This document shows, one piece after another, positions 1-5,917 of a stretch of DNA of 21,707 nt. The DNA comes from Paracoccaceae bacterium (lineage in GTDB: Bacteria; Pseudomonadota; Alphaproteobacteria; Rhodobacterales; Rhodobacteraceae), in NCBI GenBank assembly GCA_024644285.1, contig JAHELH010000008.1, forward strand, positions 1 to 21,707, written 5' to 3'. The translations under genes and the position numbers were made by a program. Numbering within the stretch: position 1 is the stretch's first letter; each line of letters opens with the position of its first letter. The notes beneath the pieces are model-generated. The model saw only the letters and a list, made by a program, of their open reading frames with translations, did no database searches and had not been told where the DNA came from.

Positions 1-20
1 AGACATCGCATTGCATGAAA

Positions 21-41
21 CGCCGGGCGCGGGGCGCGGCG
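21..41 (-). terminator. possible dnaX terminator hairpin
   Basis: Directly after the dnaX stop codon the minus strand can fold a GC-rich hairpin: a 5-bp outer stem (CGCCG/CGGCG), a 2-nt bulge, a 3-bp inner stem (CGC/GCG) and a CCC loop. It is followed by only three T residues. The weak U tract makes it uncertain as an intrinsic terminator; it may simply be a 3' stabilising hairpin. No complete gene lies in positions 1-41. Confidence 0.35.
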
Positions 42-1796
42 TCAGTCATCCTCGAAGGGATCCCATTCCTCCGAAACCTCGGGGAGCGCCTCCTCTGCGG
101 CCTCGGCCTCGATTTCATCCGGGGTTCTGATCTCGGTAATCCGCGCCTTCGGGAACGCCTCGAAGACCGCCTGAACGAGCGGGTGCTGTCGCGCTTGTTC
201 TTCCAGAGCGATGCGGCCGGCGTCGCGGATCTCGGCGAGCGTCTTGCCGCCGCCATCGCCCACCACGCTGACCGCCCAGCGCACGCCGGTCCAGGCCTGC
301 AGACGCGCGCCCAGCCGCGCGGCAAGATCGCGGGGCGCATCCTCTGTCGGCTGGAATTCGATCCGCCCCGGCTGATACCGGGCCAGCCGCAGCGCAGTTT
401 CCACCTCGACCAGCAGTTTCACGTCACGATTGGCGCGGATCAGGTCGACGACGTGGTCAAAGCTCGCAAACCGCGCCAGCGCCTGATCGGGCGCGAGCGC
501 GCGCGCGGTCGCCGGCGCACCCGCCGAGCCGCCCTGGGTGGGCCGGTGGGTCGCGGTCGGCGCCGGGTGGCCCCTGGGCGCGGCGCCGCCGCCCTGCGGT
601 GCGGGCGCAGGGGTGGGCACGGTCGGCGGCGGCGTGTCCTGCAGCTTGCGGAGCACATCCTCGGGCGGTGGCAGATCGGCGACGTGGGTCAGGCGGATGA
701 CCGCCATCTCGGCGGCCATCATCGCGTTCGGCGCCTGCGCCACCTCGTCGAGCGCCTTGAGCAGCATCTGCCACATCCGGGTGAGGACCCGCATCTGCAG
801 CCGCGACGCCATGTCGGCGCCCCGGGCCCGTTCGTCAGGACCAATCGTCGGGTCGTCGGCGGCCTCGGGCGTGATTTTGATGACGCTGATCCAGTGGGTG
901 ATCTCGGCGAGATCCCGCAGCACCGCCAGCGGATCCGCGCCTTCGGCATATTGCGCGGACAACTCGGCCAGCGCGCCGGCGGCGTCACCCTGCATGATCA
1001 TGTCGAAGAGGTCGAGCACCCGCCCGCGGTCGGCCAGCCCCAGCATCGCCCGGACCTGGTCGGCTGTGGTTTCGCCCGCCCCGTGGCTCAGCGCCTGATC
1101 CAGAAGCGACGTGGCGTCGCGGGCCGAGCCCTCGGCGGCGCGGGTGATCAGCGACAGCGCGGCGTCGGAGATCTCGCCACCTTCTGCCGTGGCGATCTTG
1201 CGCAGGAGCTTCAGCATTTCTTCCGGCTCGATCCGGCGCAGGTCGAAGCGCTGGCAGCGCGACAGCACTGTCACCGGCACCTTGCGGATCTCGGTGGTCG
1301 CGAAGATGAACTTCACGTGTTCCGGTGGTTCTTCCAGCGTTTTCAGCAGCGCGTTGAAGGCGCTGGTCGACAGCATGTGCACTTCGTCGATGATGTAGAT
1401 CTTGTAGCGCGCCGATGCCGCGCGGTAGGCAACGGAGTTGATGATCTCGCGGACGTCGTTGACCGAGGTGTTGGACGCCGCGTCCATTTCCAAAACATCG
1501 ACGTGGCGGCCTTCGGCGATCGCGCGGCACGCCTCGCAGACGCCGCAGGGGTCGGTCGTCGGACTGCCCTTGCCGTCGGGCCCGACGCAGTTCATGCCCT
1601 TGGCGATAATCCGGGCGGTGGTGGTCTTGCCGGTGCCGCGGATGCCGGTGAGGATGAAGGCCTGGGCGATGCGGTCGGCCTTGAAGGCGTTCTTCAGCGT
1701 GCGCACCATGGCGTCCTGCCCGACCAGATCGGCGAAAGTTTCGGGCCGATACTTGCGCGCCAGAACGCGGTAGCTGGATGGTGCGGTTTCCGCCAT
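42..1796 (-). CDS. dnaX: DNA polymerase III subunit gamma/tau
   Basis: Clamp-loader ATPase of the replicative polymerase, which loads the beta sliding clamp and bridges polymerase cores to the helicase. The 584-residue product has the full AAA+ set: Walker A GIRGTGKTT at 51-59, a zinc module with Cys70, Cys84, Cys87 and Cys90, Walker B IIDEVH at 135-140, a TTE sensor at 167-169 and the SRC motif at 179-181. A Pro/Ala-rich linker (about residues 385-430) joins the polymerase-binding C-terminal region, which ends in the acidic tail DPFEDD. The ATG is preceded by AAGGGG at good spacing. I see no A-rich slippery heptamer of the E. coli kind, so a gamma product made by frameshifting is not indicated. 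It follows the DUF202 gene by 62 bp on the same strand. Confidence 0.97.
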   Translation of the reverse strand: MAETAPSSYRVLARKYRPETFADLVGQDAMVRTLKNAFKADRIAQAFILTGIRGTGKTTTARIIAKGMNCVGPDGKGSPTTDPCGVCEACRAIAEGRHVDVLEMDAASNTSVNDVREIINSVAYRAASARYKIYIIDEVHMLSTSAFNALLKTLEEPPEHVKFIFATTEIRKVPVTVLSRCQRFDLRRIEPEEMLKLLRKIATAEGGEISDAALSLITRAAEGSARDATSLLDQALSHGAGETTADQVRAMLGLADRGRVLDLFDMIMQGDAAGALAELSAQYAEGADPLAVLRDLAEITHWISVIKITPEAADDPTIGPDERARGADMASRLQMRVLTRMWQMLLKALDEVAQAPNAMMAAEMAVIRLTHVADLPPPEDVLRKLQDTPPPTVPTPAPAPQGGGAAPRGHPAPTATHRPTQGGSAGAPATARALAPDQALARFASFDHVVDLIRANRDVKLLVEVETALRLARYQPGRIEFQPTEDAPRDLAARLGARLQAWTGVRWAVSVVGDGGGKTLAEIRDAGRIALEEQARQHPLVQAVFEAFPKARITEIRTPDEIEAEAAEEALPEVSEEWDPFEDD

Positions 1797-1858
1797 GTTG
1801 CCCCTTCGAGTCGTGCCGGGCCGAACTTAAGGTGGGCCGGGCCGGGCGTCCACCGCCG

Positions 1859-2254
1859 TTACAGCATCCAGAGCACAGCACCCGTCCCGACCGCGCCTGC
1901 CGCCATGGCCGCGGCGATCAGGCCGAAATGCCGGGGCGACGGCGTTTCCGCGGCGTGATCGGACAGGCGGTCGTGGGTTTTCGCGGCGTTGCGCCACGCG
2001 GCGTGGAACAGGAACAGGGCCACGATAACAAAGATGCTGGCCACCGCCTTGGCGGCCCAGGTCGGGTCGAAATCGCCGAACACGGCCTTGAGCCCCAATG
2101 CCACGCCGACCGCGCCCAGACCGGTGCGCATCCAGCCGGCGAATGTGCGTTCGTTGGCCTGCAGCGTGCGGTCCTCGGCCCAGTCGGTCCGATCCTCGGC
2201 CCATTTCGTCTTGGCTTCGGTATCGCTGTCGAAATCGTGGCGGTCGTCTTGCAT
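1859..2254 (-). CDS. DUF202 (YidH-like) small membrane protein
   Basis: A 131-residue inner-membrane protein of the DUF202/YidH family, whose biochemical role is unknown. The cytoplasmic N-terminus carries three successive seven-residue units (KWAEDRT, DWAEDRT, LQANERT), then the family hallmark ERTFAGWMRTGLG and hydrophobic segments at about 45-60, 68-86 and 110-130. The frame stays open upstream to 2374, but that extension would run through the terminator-like hairpin and into the SRP RNA gene. The ATG at 2254 (MQDDRHDF) is therefore the sensible start, although its ribosome site (GCAGGCG) is weak. It is transcribed toward dnaX with a 62-bp gap and could share its transcript. Confidence 0.85.
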   Translation of the reverse strand: MQDDRHDFDSDTEAKTKWAEDRTDWAEDRTLQANERTFAGWMRTGLGAVGVALGLKAVFGDFDPTWAAKAVASIFVIVALFLFHAAWRNAAKTHDRLSDHAAETPSPRHFGLIAAAMAAGAVGTGAVLWML

Positions 2255-2332
2255 CGCCTGCAAGCTAGCGCGGATCGGACCGGGGAAAAGGGAAGCGCGC
2301 GGTGCCCTACCAACCGTGGGTCGGAACGTGAG

Positions 2333-2353
2333 ACGCCGCCCCGGGGGCGGCGT
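2333..2353 (-). terminator. GC-rich hairpin between ffs and the DUF202 gene
   Basis: A perfect inverted repeat, ACGCCGCCCC/GGGGCGGCGT around a single base, lies just past the 3' end of the SRP RNA. It could stop or process the ffs transcript. No T run follows on the minus strand; on the plus strand a TTT follows. The assignment as a terminator is inference. Confidence 0.45.
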
Positions 2354-2359
2354 TTCAGG

Positions 2360-2455
2360 TGAGAGGCTGGACAACGACCCAAGCGGGGCTCGTTACGGCT
2401 GCTTCCTTCCGGACCTGACCGGGTTGGCGAGGCGCTCGCCCGCGCCAACCTCTCG
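2360..2455 (-). ncRNA. ffs: signal recognition particle RNA, bacterial small (4.5S) type
   Basis: RNA scaffold of the bacterial SRP; it binds Ffh and directs nascent membrane proteins to FtsY and the translocon. The minus strand carries the near-invariant apical segment GGTCAGGTCCGGAAGGAAGC (2420 down to 2401), holding the GGAA tetraloop flanks and the asymmetric Ffh-binding loop. The ends pair as expected of a single long hairpin: GAGAGGTTGG at the 5' end with CCAGCCTCTC at the 3' end. The size of about 95 nt fits the small SRP type without an Alu domain. It lies upstream of a DUF202 gene and dnaX on the same strand. Exact ends are estimated from the terminal pairing. Confidence 0.95.
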
Positions 2456-2460
2456 ATTGA

Positions 2461-2489
2461 CAGATAGTCGAGATGCCGGGCGAATTCAA
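2461..2489 (-). promoter_or_regulatory. candidate sigma-70 promoter of ffs
   Basis: On the minus strand, TTGAAT (2489-2484) and TATCTG (2466-2461) are separated by 17 nt. The -10 box ends 6 nt before the inferred 5' end of the SRP RNA, which is the right distance for a start at about 2454. The -35 box matches four of six consensus bases and the -10 box three. The placement is the main support. Confidence 0.5.
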
Positions 2490-2629
2490 TATCCCGAAGA
2501 CCGCCTCTCGGGCCACGTGAGGGAGCGTGCCGGGCCAGGGGACTGGTCTTGCGGAGGCGCGAGACGACAACCGAACGCCAGCTGCCGGCAATCTGCGACG
2601 ATTGTGGCCTGCCGGCTGGACGCAGTGCG

Positions 2630-3295
2630 TCAGACCCCGATCAGCATCACCGCGATCGGCACCGGGGAGACCGCGATCATGACGGCAAGCGCCGTCGGCA
2701 GGGGCGCGAAGAGGCCGCTCATCCCCGCCAGCATCATGATCCCGCCGCCGCCGCCAACGATGGCGTTGCCGGGCACGTTCACCGACAACGCGAGCGCGAT
2801 GTAGCGGTGACGCAATGCCAGTGCGATCAGCCGCGGCGGTGCGCCGTCCAGCAGGAGCGCCACCCTCTGCTCCTGCGACAGGGGAGCTGTCCTCGCGACG
2901 AGGTTCGCAGCCCTGTGCAACCGCAGAAGCGACAGCAGCCTGGCCAGCACGCCGACCGGTATCAATCGACCCACGGCGAAGGCCAGCAGCATGGCCAGGA
3001 CCGTCGCGACATAGATCAGCGGCGCGATGGCGGCGCCGAAGGCGGTCAGCATCGCGATGCCGATCTCGGCGCCTGGGACGAAGGGCAGGGTCAGCAGCGC
3101 GACATAGGCGACCGCGCCCAGCATGATCGCCCGATGAACCTGCTGTTCGTTCTCGGGCCTGATCTGCAGGTCGAGCGATTCGCGTATCATGTGCGACGCC
3201 CAAGTCGCGGCGACAACGAACGCAAGCAGCGCGGCGACGCGCAGCGCGATGCCGACCGCGCCCGGCCCTGGCCGCGGTCGAGCGAGCTGGTTCAA
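2630..3295 (-). CDS. VTT/TVP38-like integral membrane protein
   Basis: A 221-residue hydrophobic protein with membrane segments at about 14-33, 57-75, 76-108, 155-178 and 198-220. Two Pro-Gly turns sit next to hydrophobic segments: FVPGAEIG (72-79) and NVPGNAIVGGGGG (173-185). The layout recalls the VTT domain of DedA and TVP38/TMEM64 proteins, which includes lipid scramblases and transporters. The match is by pattern only and no substrate can be inferred. Its ATG overlaps the stop of the upstream secreted-protein gene by 4 bp (ATGA), so the two are translationally coupled. Downstream, 2456-2629 holds only the ffs promoter and a weak inverted repeat (GCCGGCA/TGCCGGC at 2584-2616). Confidence 0.75.
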   Translation of the reverse strand: MNQLARPRPGPGAVGIALRVAALLAFVVAATWASHMIRESLDLQIRPENEQQVHRAIMLGAVAYVALLTLPFVPGAEIGIAMLTAFGAAIAPLIYVATVLAMLLAFAVGRLIPVGVLARLLSLLRLHRAANLVARTAPLSQEQRVALLLDGAPPRLIALALRHRYIALALSVNVPGNAIVGGGGGIMMLAGMSGLFAPLPTALAVMIAVSPVPIAVMLIGV

Positions 3296-3774
3296 CCCGA
3301 GACGGCCGGGCCGCCGGGCGGCACCGCCGCACCTTCACCGGACACGTCGATCTGCCGGGTCCAGTACCAGCGGCGCGTCGTCCAGGTGCCTCGGAAGTCG
3401 ATGCCGTCGCCGGTCACGGTTCCGTACCAGACGACCGTGTGCGGGGCGTCGGGGCAAACTGTGGTTGCCGTGAAATGGATCGCGTCGCCCTCGGTCCAGG
3501 TGCGGTAGGGCGACCAGCCGAAATCGCAATAGACCTGGCACATTGCGGACTGGAAACGGCCATCGACGAAATGCAACTCGTCGTTCAACACCTCGCCTGT
3601 CTGTTGGATCGTATCCGTCGTGTGGAAGGCCCGGCCATCCAGGGCGCCGCCGGGAACCCAGGGGCCTTCGGGAACGGCGAGGTCCGCGATGTCGTCAAAC
3701 ATTACAGTAACGGTCGCGGTCCCGGCGCCGAGGACGAGCGCGGCAATGGCGACCGCCTGCGAGACTGGCGTCAT
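3292..3774 (-). CDS. secreted protein of unknown function with RWYWT motif
   Basis: A 160-residue protein that I cannot assign to a named family. A hydrophobic N-terminus (residues 5-24, Ala/Val-rich after MTPVSQ) looks like a signal peptide or anchor. The mature part is rich in aromatic and beta-forming residues, with three cysteines (79, 83, 107), a segment HFVDGRFQSAMCQVYCDFG and the string WTTRRWYWTR near the C-terminus, which suggests a small periplasmic beta-barrel. The start ATG has a strong ribosome site (GGAGAG, 6 nt upstream). It lies 36 bp after the NTF2-like gene and overlaps the VTT-like gene by 4 bp, so the three probably form one operon. Confidence 0.75.
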   Translation of the reverse strand: MTPVSQAVAIAALVLGAGTATVTVMFDDIADLAVPEGPWVPGGALDGRAFHTTDTIQQTGEVLNDELHFVDGRFQSAMCQVYCDFGWSPYRTWTEGDAIHFTATTVCPDAPHTVVWYGTVTGDGIDFRGTWTTRRWYWTRQIDVSGEGAAVPPGGPAVSG

Positions 3775-3810
3775 GGCAATCTCTCCTTCGGTTGGCCTGC
3801 GGAGTCGGCG

Positions 3811-4146
3811 CTATTTCCGAAGCGGGGTCGCCCCGGTCTCCACGCGGTCGATCTTGCCGTCCTTCTTGGCGCAGGCCATTAGGACCGCCTCGCGCGTGCC
3901 GTCGGGATAGTCGTTGACCGAATGCACGACCAGAATGTCGTCGTTCTCGTAGATGCAGCGCCGCTGGCCCATGTCCACGTCGTCGGATGCCATCATCTTC
4001 CGGATCATCTCGCTGAATTCGGTCTTGTTCATCGTCACCCCGGACTGGTGGCGCACGAAGACGGCGTCATCTTGGTACAGGGCGAGATACGCATCCGCGT
4101 CGCGGTTCTCGACCGCCGCATTCATCTTCTCGAACAGCGCCATCAT
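3811..4146 (-). CDS. NTF2/SnoaL-like (DUF4440-type) protein
   Basis: A 111-residue cytoplasmic protein with the NTF2-like cone-fold pattern. An N-terminal helix (ALFEKMNAAVENRDADAYLALY) leads to a DDAVFVRH strand turn, then a helix TEFSEMIRKMM, then beta strands ending YPDGTREAVLMACAKKDGKI. Members include isomerases, dehydratases and non-enzymatic ligand binders; nothing here fixes an activity. The start is ambiguous: TTG (4149), ATG (4146) and ATG (4143) are consecutive behind GGGAGGG. The second and third codons give the best spacing (5 and 8 nt from GGAGG), and I chose 4146. It is first in the apparent three-gene unit and is separated from dadA by two hairpins. Confidence 0.85.
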   Translation of the reverse strand: MMALFEKMNAAVENRDADAYLALYQDDAVFVRHQSGVTMNKTEFSEMIRKMMASDDVDMGQRRCIYENDDILVVHSVNDYPDGTREAVLMACAKKDGKIDRVETGATPLRK

Positions 4147-4249
4147 CAATCCCTCCCGGTAAGTCTAAAGATGCGTCGACACTGAGCGGTTTCGCCATGA
4201 GACGCAAGAAACATGAGCGGGCGCAGCGCCGCGGTCGAACGGCATCGGG

Positions 4250-4269
4250 CATTCCGCCAGGCCGGAATG
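4250..4269 (-). repeat. small inverted repeat (hairpin)
   Basis: CATTCCG and CGGAATG form a perfect 7-bp stem with a 6-nt loop (CCAGGC) in the gap between dadA and the NTF2-like gene. It lies just beyond the larger dadA 3' hairpin. Its function is unknown; it may add to transcript-end protection. Confidence 0.4.
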
Positions 4270-4281
4270 GGCGTGCGCCGT

Positions 4282-4320
4282 GCCGCCAGCCCCGGCGCGC
4301 GATCGGCCGGGGCTGGCGGC
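4282..4320 (-). terminator. dadA 3' hairpin, strong stem without U tract
   Basis: Ten nucleotides after the dadA stop, CCGCCAGCCCCGGC and GCCGGGGCTGGCGG form a perfect 14-bp stem, extendable to 15, around a 9-nt loop. This is the strongest hairpin in the window. No T run follows on either strand, so it may work with Rho or protect the 3' end rather than act as a classical intrinsic terminator. Confidence 0.6.
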
Positions 4321-4330
4321 GGAACCCTCC

Positions 4331-5557
4331 TCAGGGGTTCATCTCGAGCTTGATCTTCTCGGCGACGATCTCTGCCGTGGCGGGCGACAGGGTCCAGCCG
4401 AGATGGCCGTGGCCGGTGTTGTAGTAGATGCCCGGGCGTTTGCCGCCTTTGATCAGCGGCACCATGTTCGGCATCATCGGGCGCAGGCCAGCCCACGGCA
4501 CCGCGTGTTCGGTGACCACGTCGGGAAAGAACCGTTCGACCCATTTCGTCAGCGGACGGATCCGGTCGTCCCGGATGTCCCAGTTCTCGCCGTTGAACTC
4601 GGCGGTTCCGGCGACCCGCAGGCGGTCCTTGCCGAGACGGCTGGTGACGATCTTGGATTCGTCGTCGAGAAGGCTCATCCACGGCGCGGCCTGCTGGCTT
4701 CCGGCATCGTCGAGGCGGACGGTGATCGAATAGCCTTTCACGGGGTAGATGTTGACCCGGTCCCCCAGCATCTGCGCGATCCGGCGGCTGCCGACGCCGG
4801 CGCAGACGACCATCCCGTCGAATCCTGCGTTGTGGGCGACTGCCTTGCCGTCCTTCCAGTGCACCACGACGCTGGTGCCGGTGTGCAGGATATCGGTGAC
4901 GTCGGCGTTGAAATGGAAGGTCACGCCCTGCTTCATGCAGGCATCCGACAGCCCGCGGGAAAAGCGGTGAATGTCGCCGGTGGCGTCCGACGCCGTGTAA
5001 TAGCCGCCGTAGAAGTCGCCCTGGATCGCCGGCTCGAGTTTCCTGATGTCGTCGGGCGTCACCGGCTCGCGGACCAGACCGCCCTCGGCCAGCAGTTCGT
5101 TCACCTGCGTGGCGTGGTCGTATTCGTATTTCGAGGTGTAGATGTGCAGGATGCCGCGTTCCACGATGTCGAAGTCGATGCCTTCCTTTTTGACCACGTC
5201 GCGCAGGTGCTCGCGCGCGGCAATGGCCATGCGCACGGTGTCGATGGTGTTCTGGCGGTAGTGCGGAATGGCGGCGATGAATTCGGCCATCCAGGAATAT
5301 TTGTGCCAGCTGGGCCTGGGATTCACCAGCAGCGGCGCGCCGCGCTTGGTCATCCATTTCAGGCCCTTGATGACCGTGGACCAGCGGTTCCAGACCTCGG
5401 CGTTCGAGGCCGACAGCTGGCCGCCATTGGCGAACGAGGTTTCCATTGCGGCATAGCGGTTCTGGTCGAAGACGGTGACCTCGAACCCGCGGGTCATGAG
5501 CGAGTAGGCGGTCGTCACGCCGGTCACCCCGGCGCCGATAACTGCGATCTTTTTCAT
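4331..5557 (-). CDS. dadA: D-amino-acid dehydrogenase family FAD oxidoreductase (DadA-type)
   Basis: A 408-residue FAD-dependent amino-acid dehydrogenase of the DAO superfamily. DadA enzymes oxidatively deaminate D-amino acids to 2-oxo acids and pass electrons to the respiratory chain at the inner membrane. The N-terminal dinucleotide-binding motif VIGAGVTGVTTA lies at 6-17, followed by the DadA-like stretch ETSFANGGQLSASNAEVW (39-56). The C-terminus has the FAD-contact motif YYNTGHGHLGWTLSP. The length fits the family (E. coli DadA is 432). The start at 5557 follows GGGGGA at 9 nt; upstream codons in frame fall inside a riboswitch and are rejected. Control by a tandem glycine riboswitch suggests glycine, or an amino acid linked to glycine, as substrate. 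That is inference, since DadA is best known for D-alanine. Confidence 0.92.
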   Translation of the reverse strand: MKKIAVIGAGVTGVTTAYSLMTRGFEVTVFDQNRYAAMETSFANGGQLSASNAEVWNRWSTVIKGLKWMTKRGAPLLVNPRPSWHKYSWMAEFIAAIPHYRQNTIDTVRMAIAAREHLRDVVKKEGIDFDIVERGILHIYTSKYEYDHATQVNELLAEGGLVREPVTPDDIRKLEPAIQGDFYGGYYTASDATGDIHRFSRGLSDACMKQGVTFHFNADVTDILHTGTSVVVHWKDGKAVAHNAGFDGMVVCAGVGSRRIAQMLGDRVNIYPVKGYSITVRLDDAGSQQAAPWMSLLDDESKIVTSRLGKDRLRVAGTAEFNGENWDIRDDRIRPLTKWVERFFPDVVTEHAVPWAGLRPMMPNMVPLIKGGKRPGIYYNTGHGHLGWTLSPATAEIVAEKIKLEMNP

Positions 5558-5565
5558 CGGGTTAA

Positions 5566-5607
5566 TTCCCCCAGACAGTTGTGATCTAGCACGGGCGAGC
5601 CCGTGCT
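5566..5607 (-). promoter_or_regulatory. predicted expression platform of the glycine riboswitch
   Basis: Between the second aptamer and the dadA ATG lies a hairpin AGCACGGG/CCCGTGCT with a 4-nt loop (5607-5588). It is followed by CTGTCTGGGGGAA (5578-5566), which contains the Shine-Dalgarno sequence. The latter can pair with TTCCCGGACAG (5629-5619) from the 3' side of aptamer 2, with 11 pairs and a 2-nt bulge. Forming that pairing would open the aptamer-2 P1 stem and hide the ribosome site. No U tract is present, so control is probably at translation. Confidence 0.55.
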
Positions 5608-5610
5608 GGC

Positions 5611-5796
5611 GACCCCCTCTGTCCGGGAACCTGAGAGTTCCGCGCATGGGCGCGACCCATGCGCTTTCTCCGTCGGTGGGTCCGGCCGTCAGGCCGGTCC
5701 GCTTTCCAGAGTGTCAGCTTTCGTGCAGTCCGTCTGCCTGAGAGTTTCCGGGGAGTTGCTCCTTCGGCGCCGGGATGCCCCGGTCTCTCCTGCACA
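5611..5796 (-). promoter_or_regulatory. tandem glycine riboswitch (two aptamers)
   Basis: RNA leader that binds glycine, read on the minus strand. Aptamer 1 (about 5795-5723) has the P1 pair GTGCAG/CTGCAC, GGAGAGACC, the core CGCCGAAGGAGCAA and the conserved GGAAACTCTCAGGCA. Aptamer 2 (about 5715-5611) has CTCTGGAAAGCGG, CACCGACGGAGAAAGC, GGAACTCTCAGG and GGACAGAGG; CTCTG pairs with CAGAG to close P1. Both repeat the hallmark ACTCTCAGG, and a linker of only about 7 nt separates them, as in classical cooperative tandem glycine switches. The sole gene downstream is dadA. Confidence 0.95.
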
Positions 5797-5816
5797 AAGC
5801 CATCGTGACAGGCGGG

Positions 5817-5845
5817 CGCATAGGGCTTGTGGCGATTCGGATCAA
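5817..5845 (-). promoter_or_regulatory. candidate promoter of the riboswitch-dadA transcript
   Basis: On the minus strand, TTGATC (5845-5840) and TATGCG (5822-5817) are spaced by 17 nt and would start transcription about 15 nt before aptamer 1. The -35 box keeps TTGA and the -10 box keeps TAT. The match is moderate and the position is right. The rest of 5846-5917 shows nothing I can name. Confidence 0.4.
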
Positions 5846-5917
5846 GCGGATTCAACCGTCGCCTCACGCGGCCACCTATGTGTAACATTTCGGCGGTTCG
5901 TGCCACTGAGCCCAGCG

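Noticed and set aside
430..660. Programmed frameshift site in dnaX for a gamma product
   Set aside because: The linker-coding region is GC-rich, with no A-rich slippery heptamer like that of E. coli.
15..1958. Long plus-strand open frame (647 codons) antisense to dnaX
   Set aside because: It is Arg/His/Gly-rich with no recognisable motif and mirrors a fully convincing dnaX. High-GC coding sequence commonly leaves such antisense frames open.
4280..5584. 434-codon plus-strand frame antisense to dadA
   Set aside because: The minus-strand dadA frame has FAD motifs and a riboswitch in the correct orientation; the antisense frame has no protein-like features.
5588..5607. Hairpin before dadA as an intrinsic terminator of the riboswitch
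   Set aside because: No U tract follows the stem; the complementarity to the Shine-Dalgarno region gives a better translational explanation.
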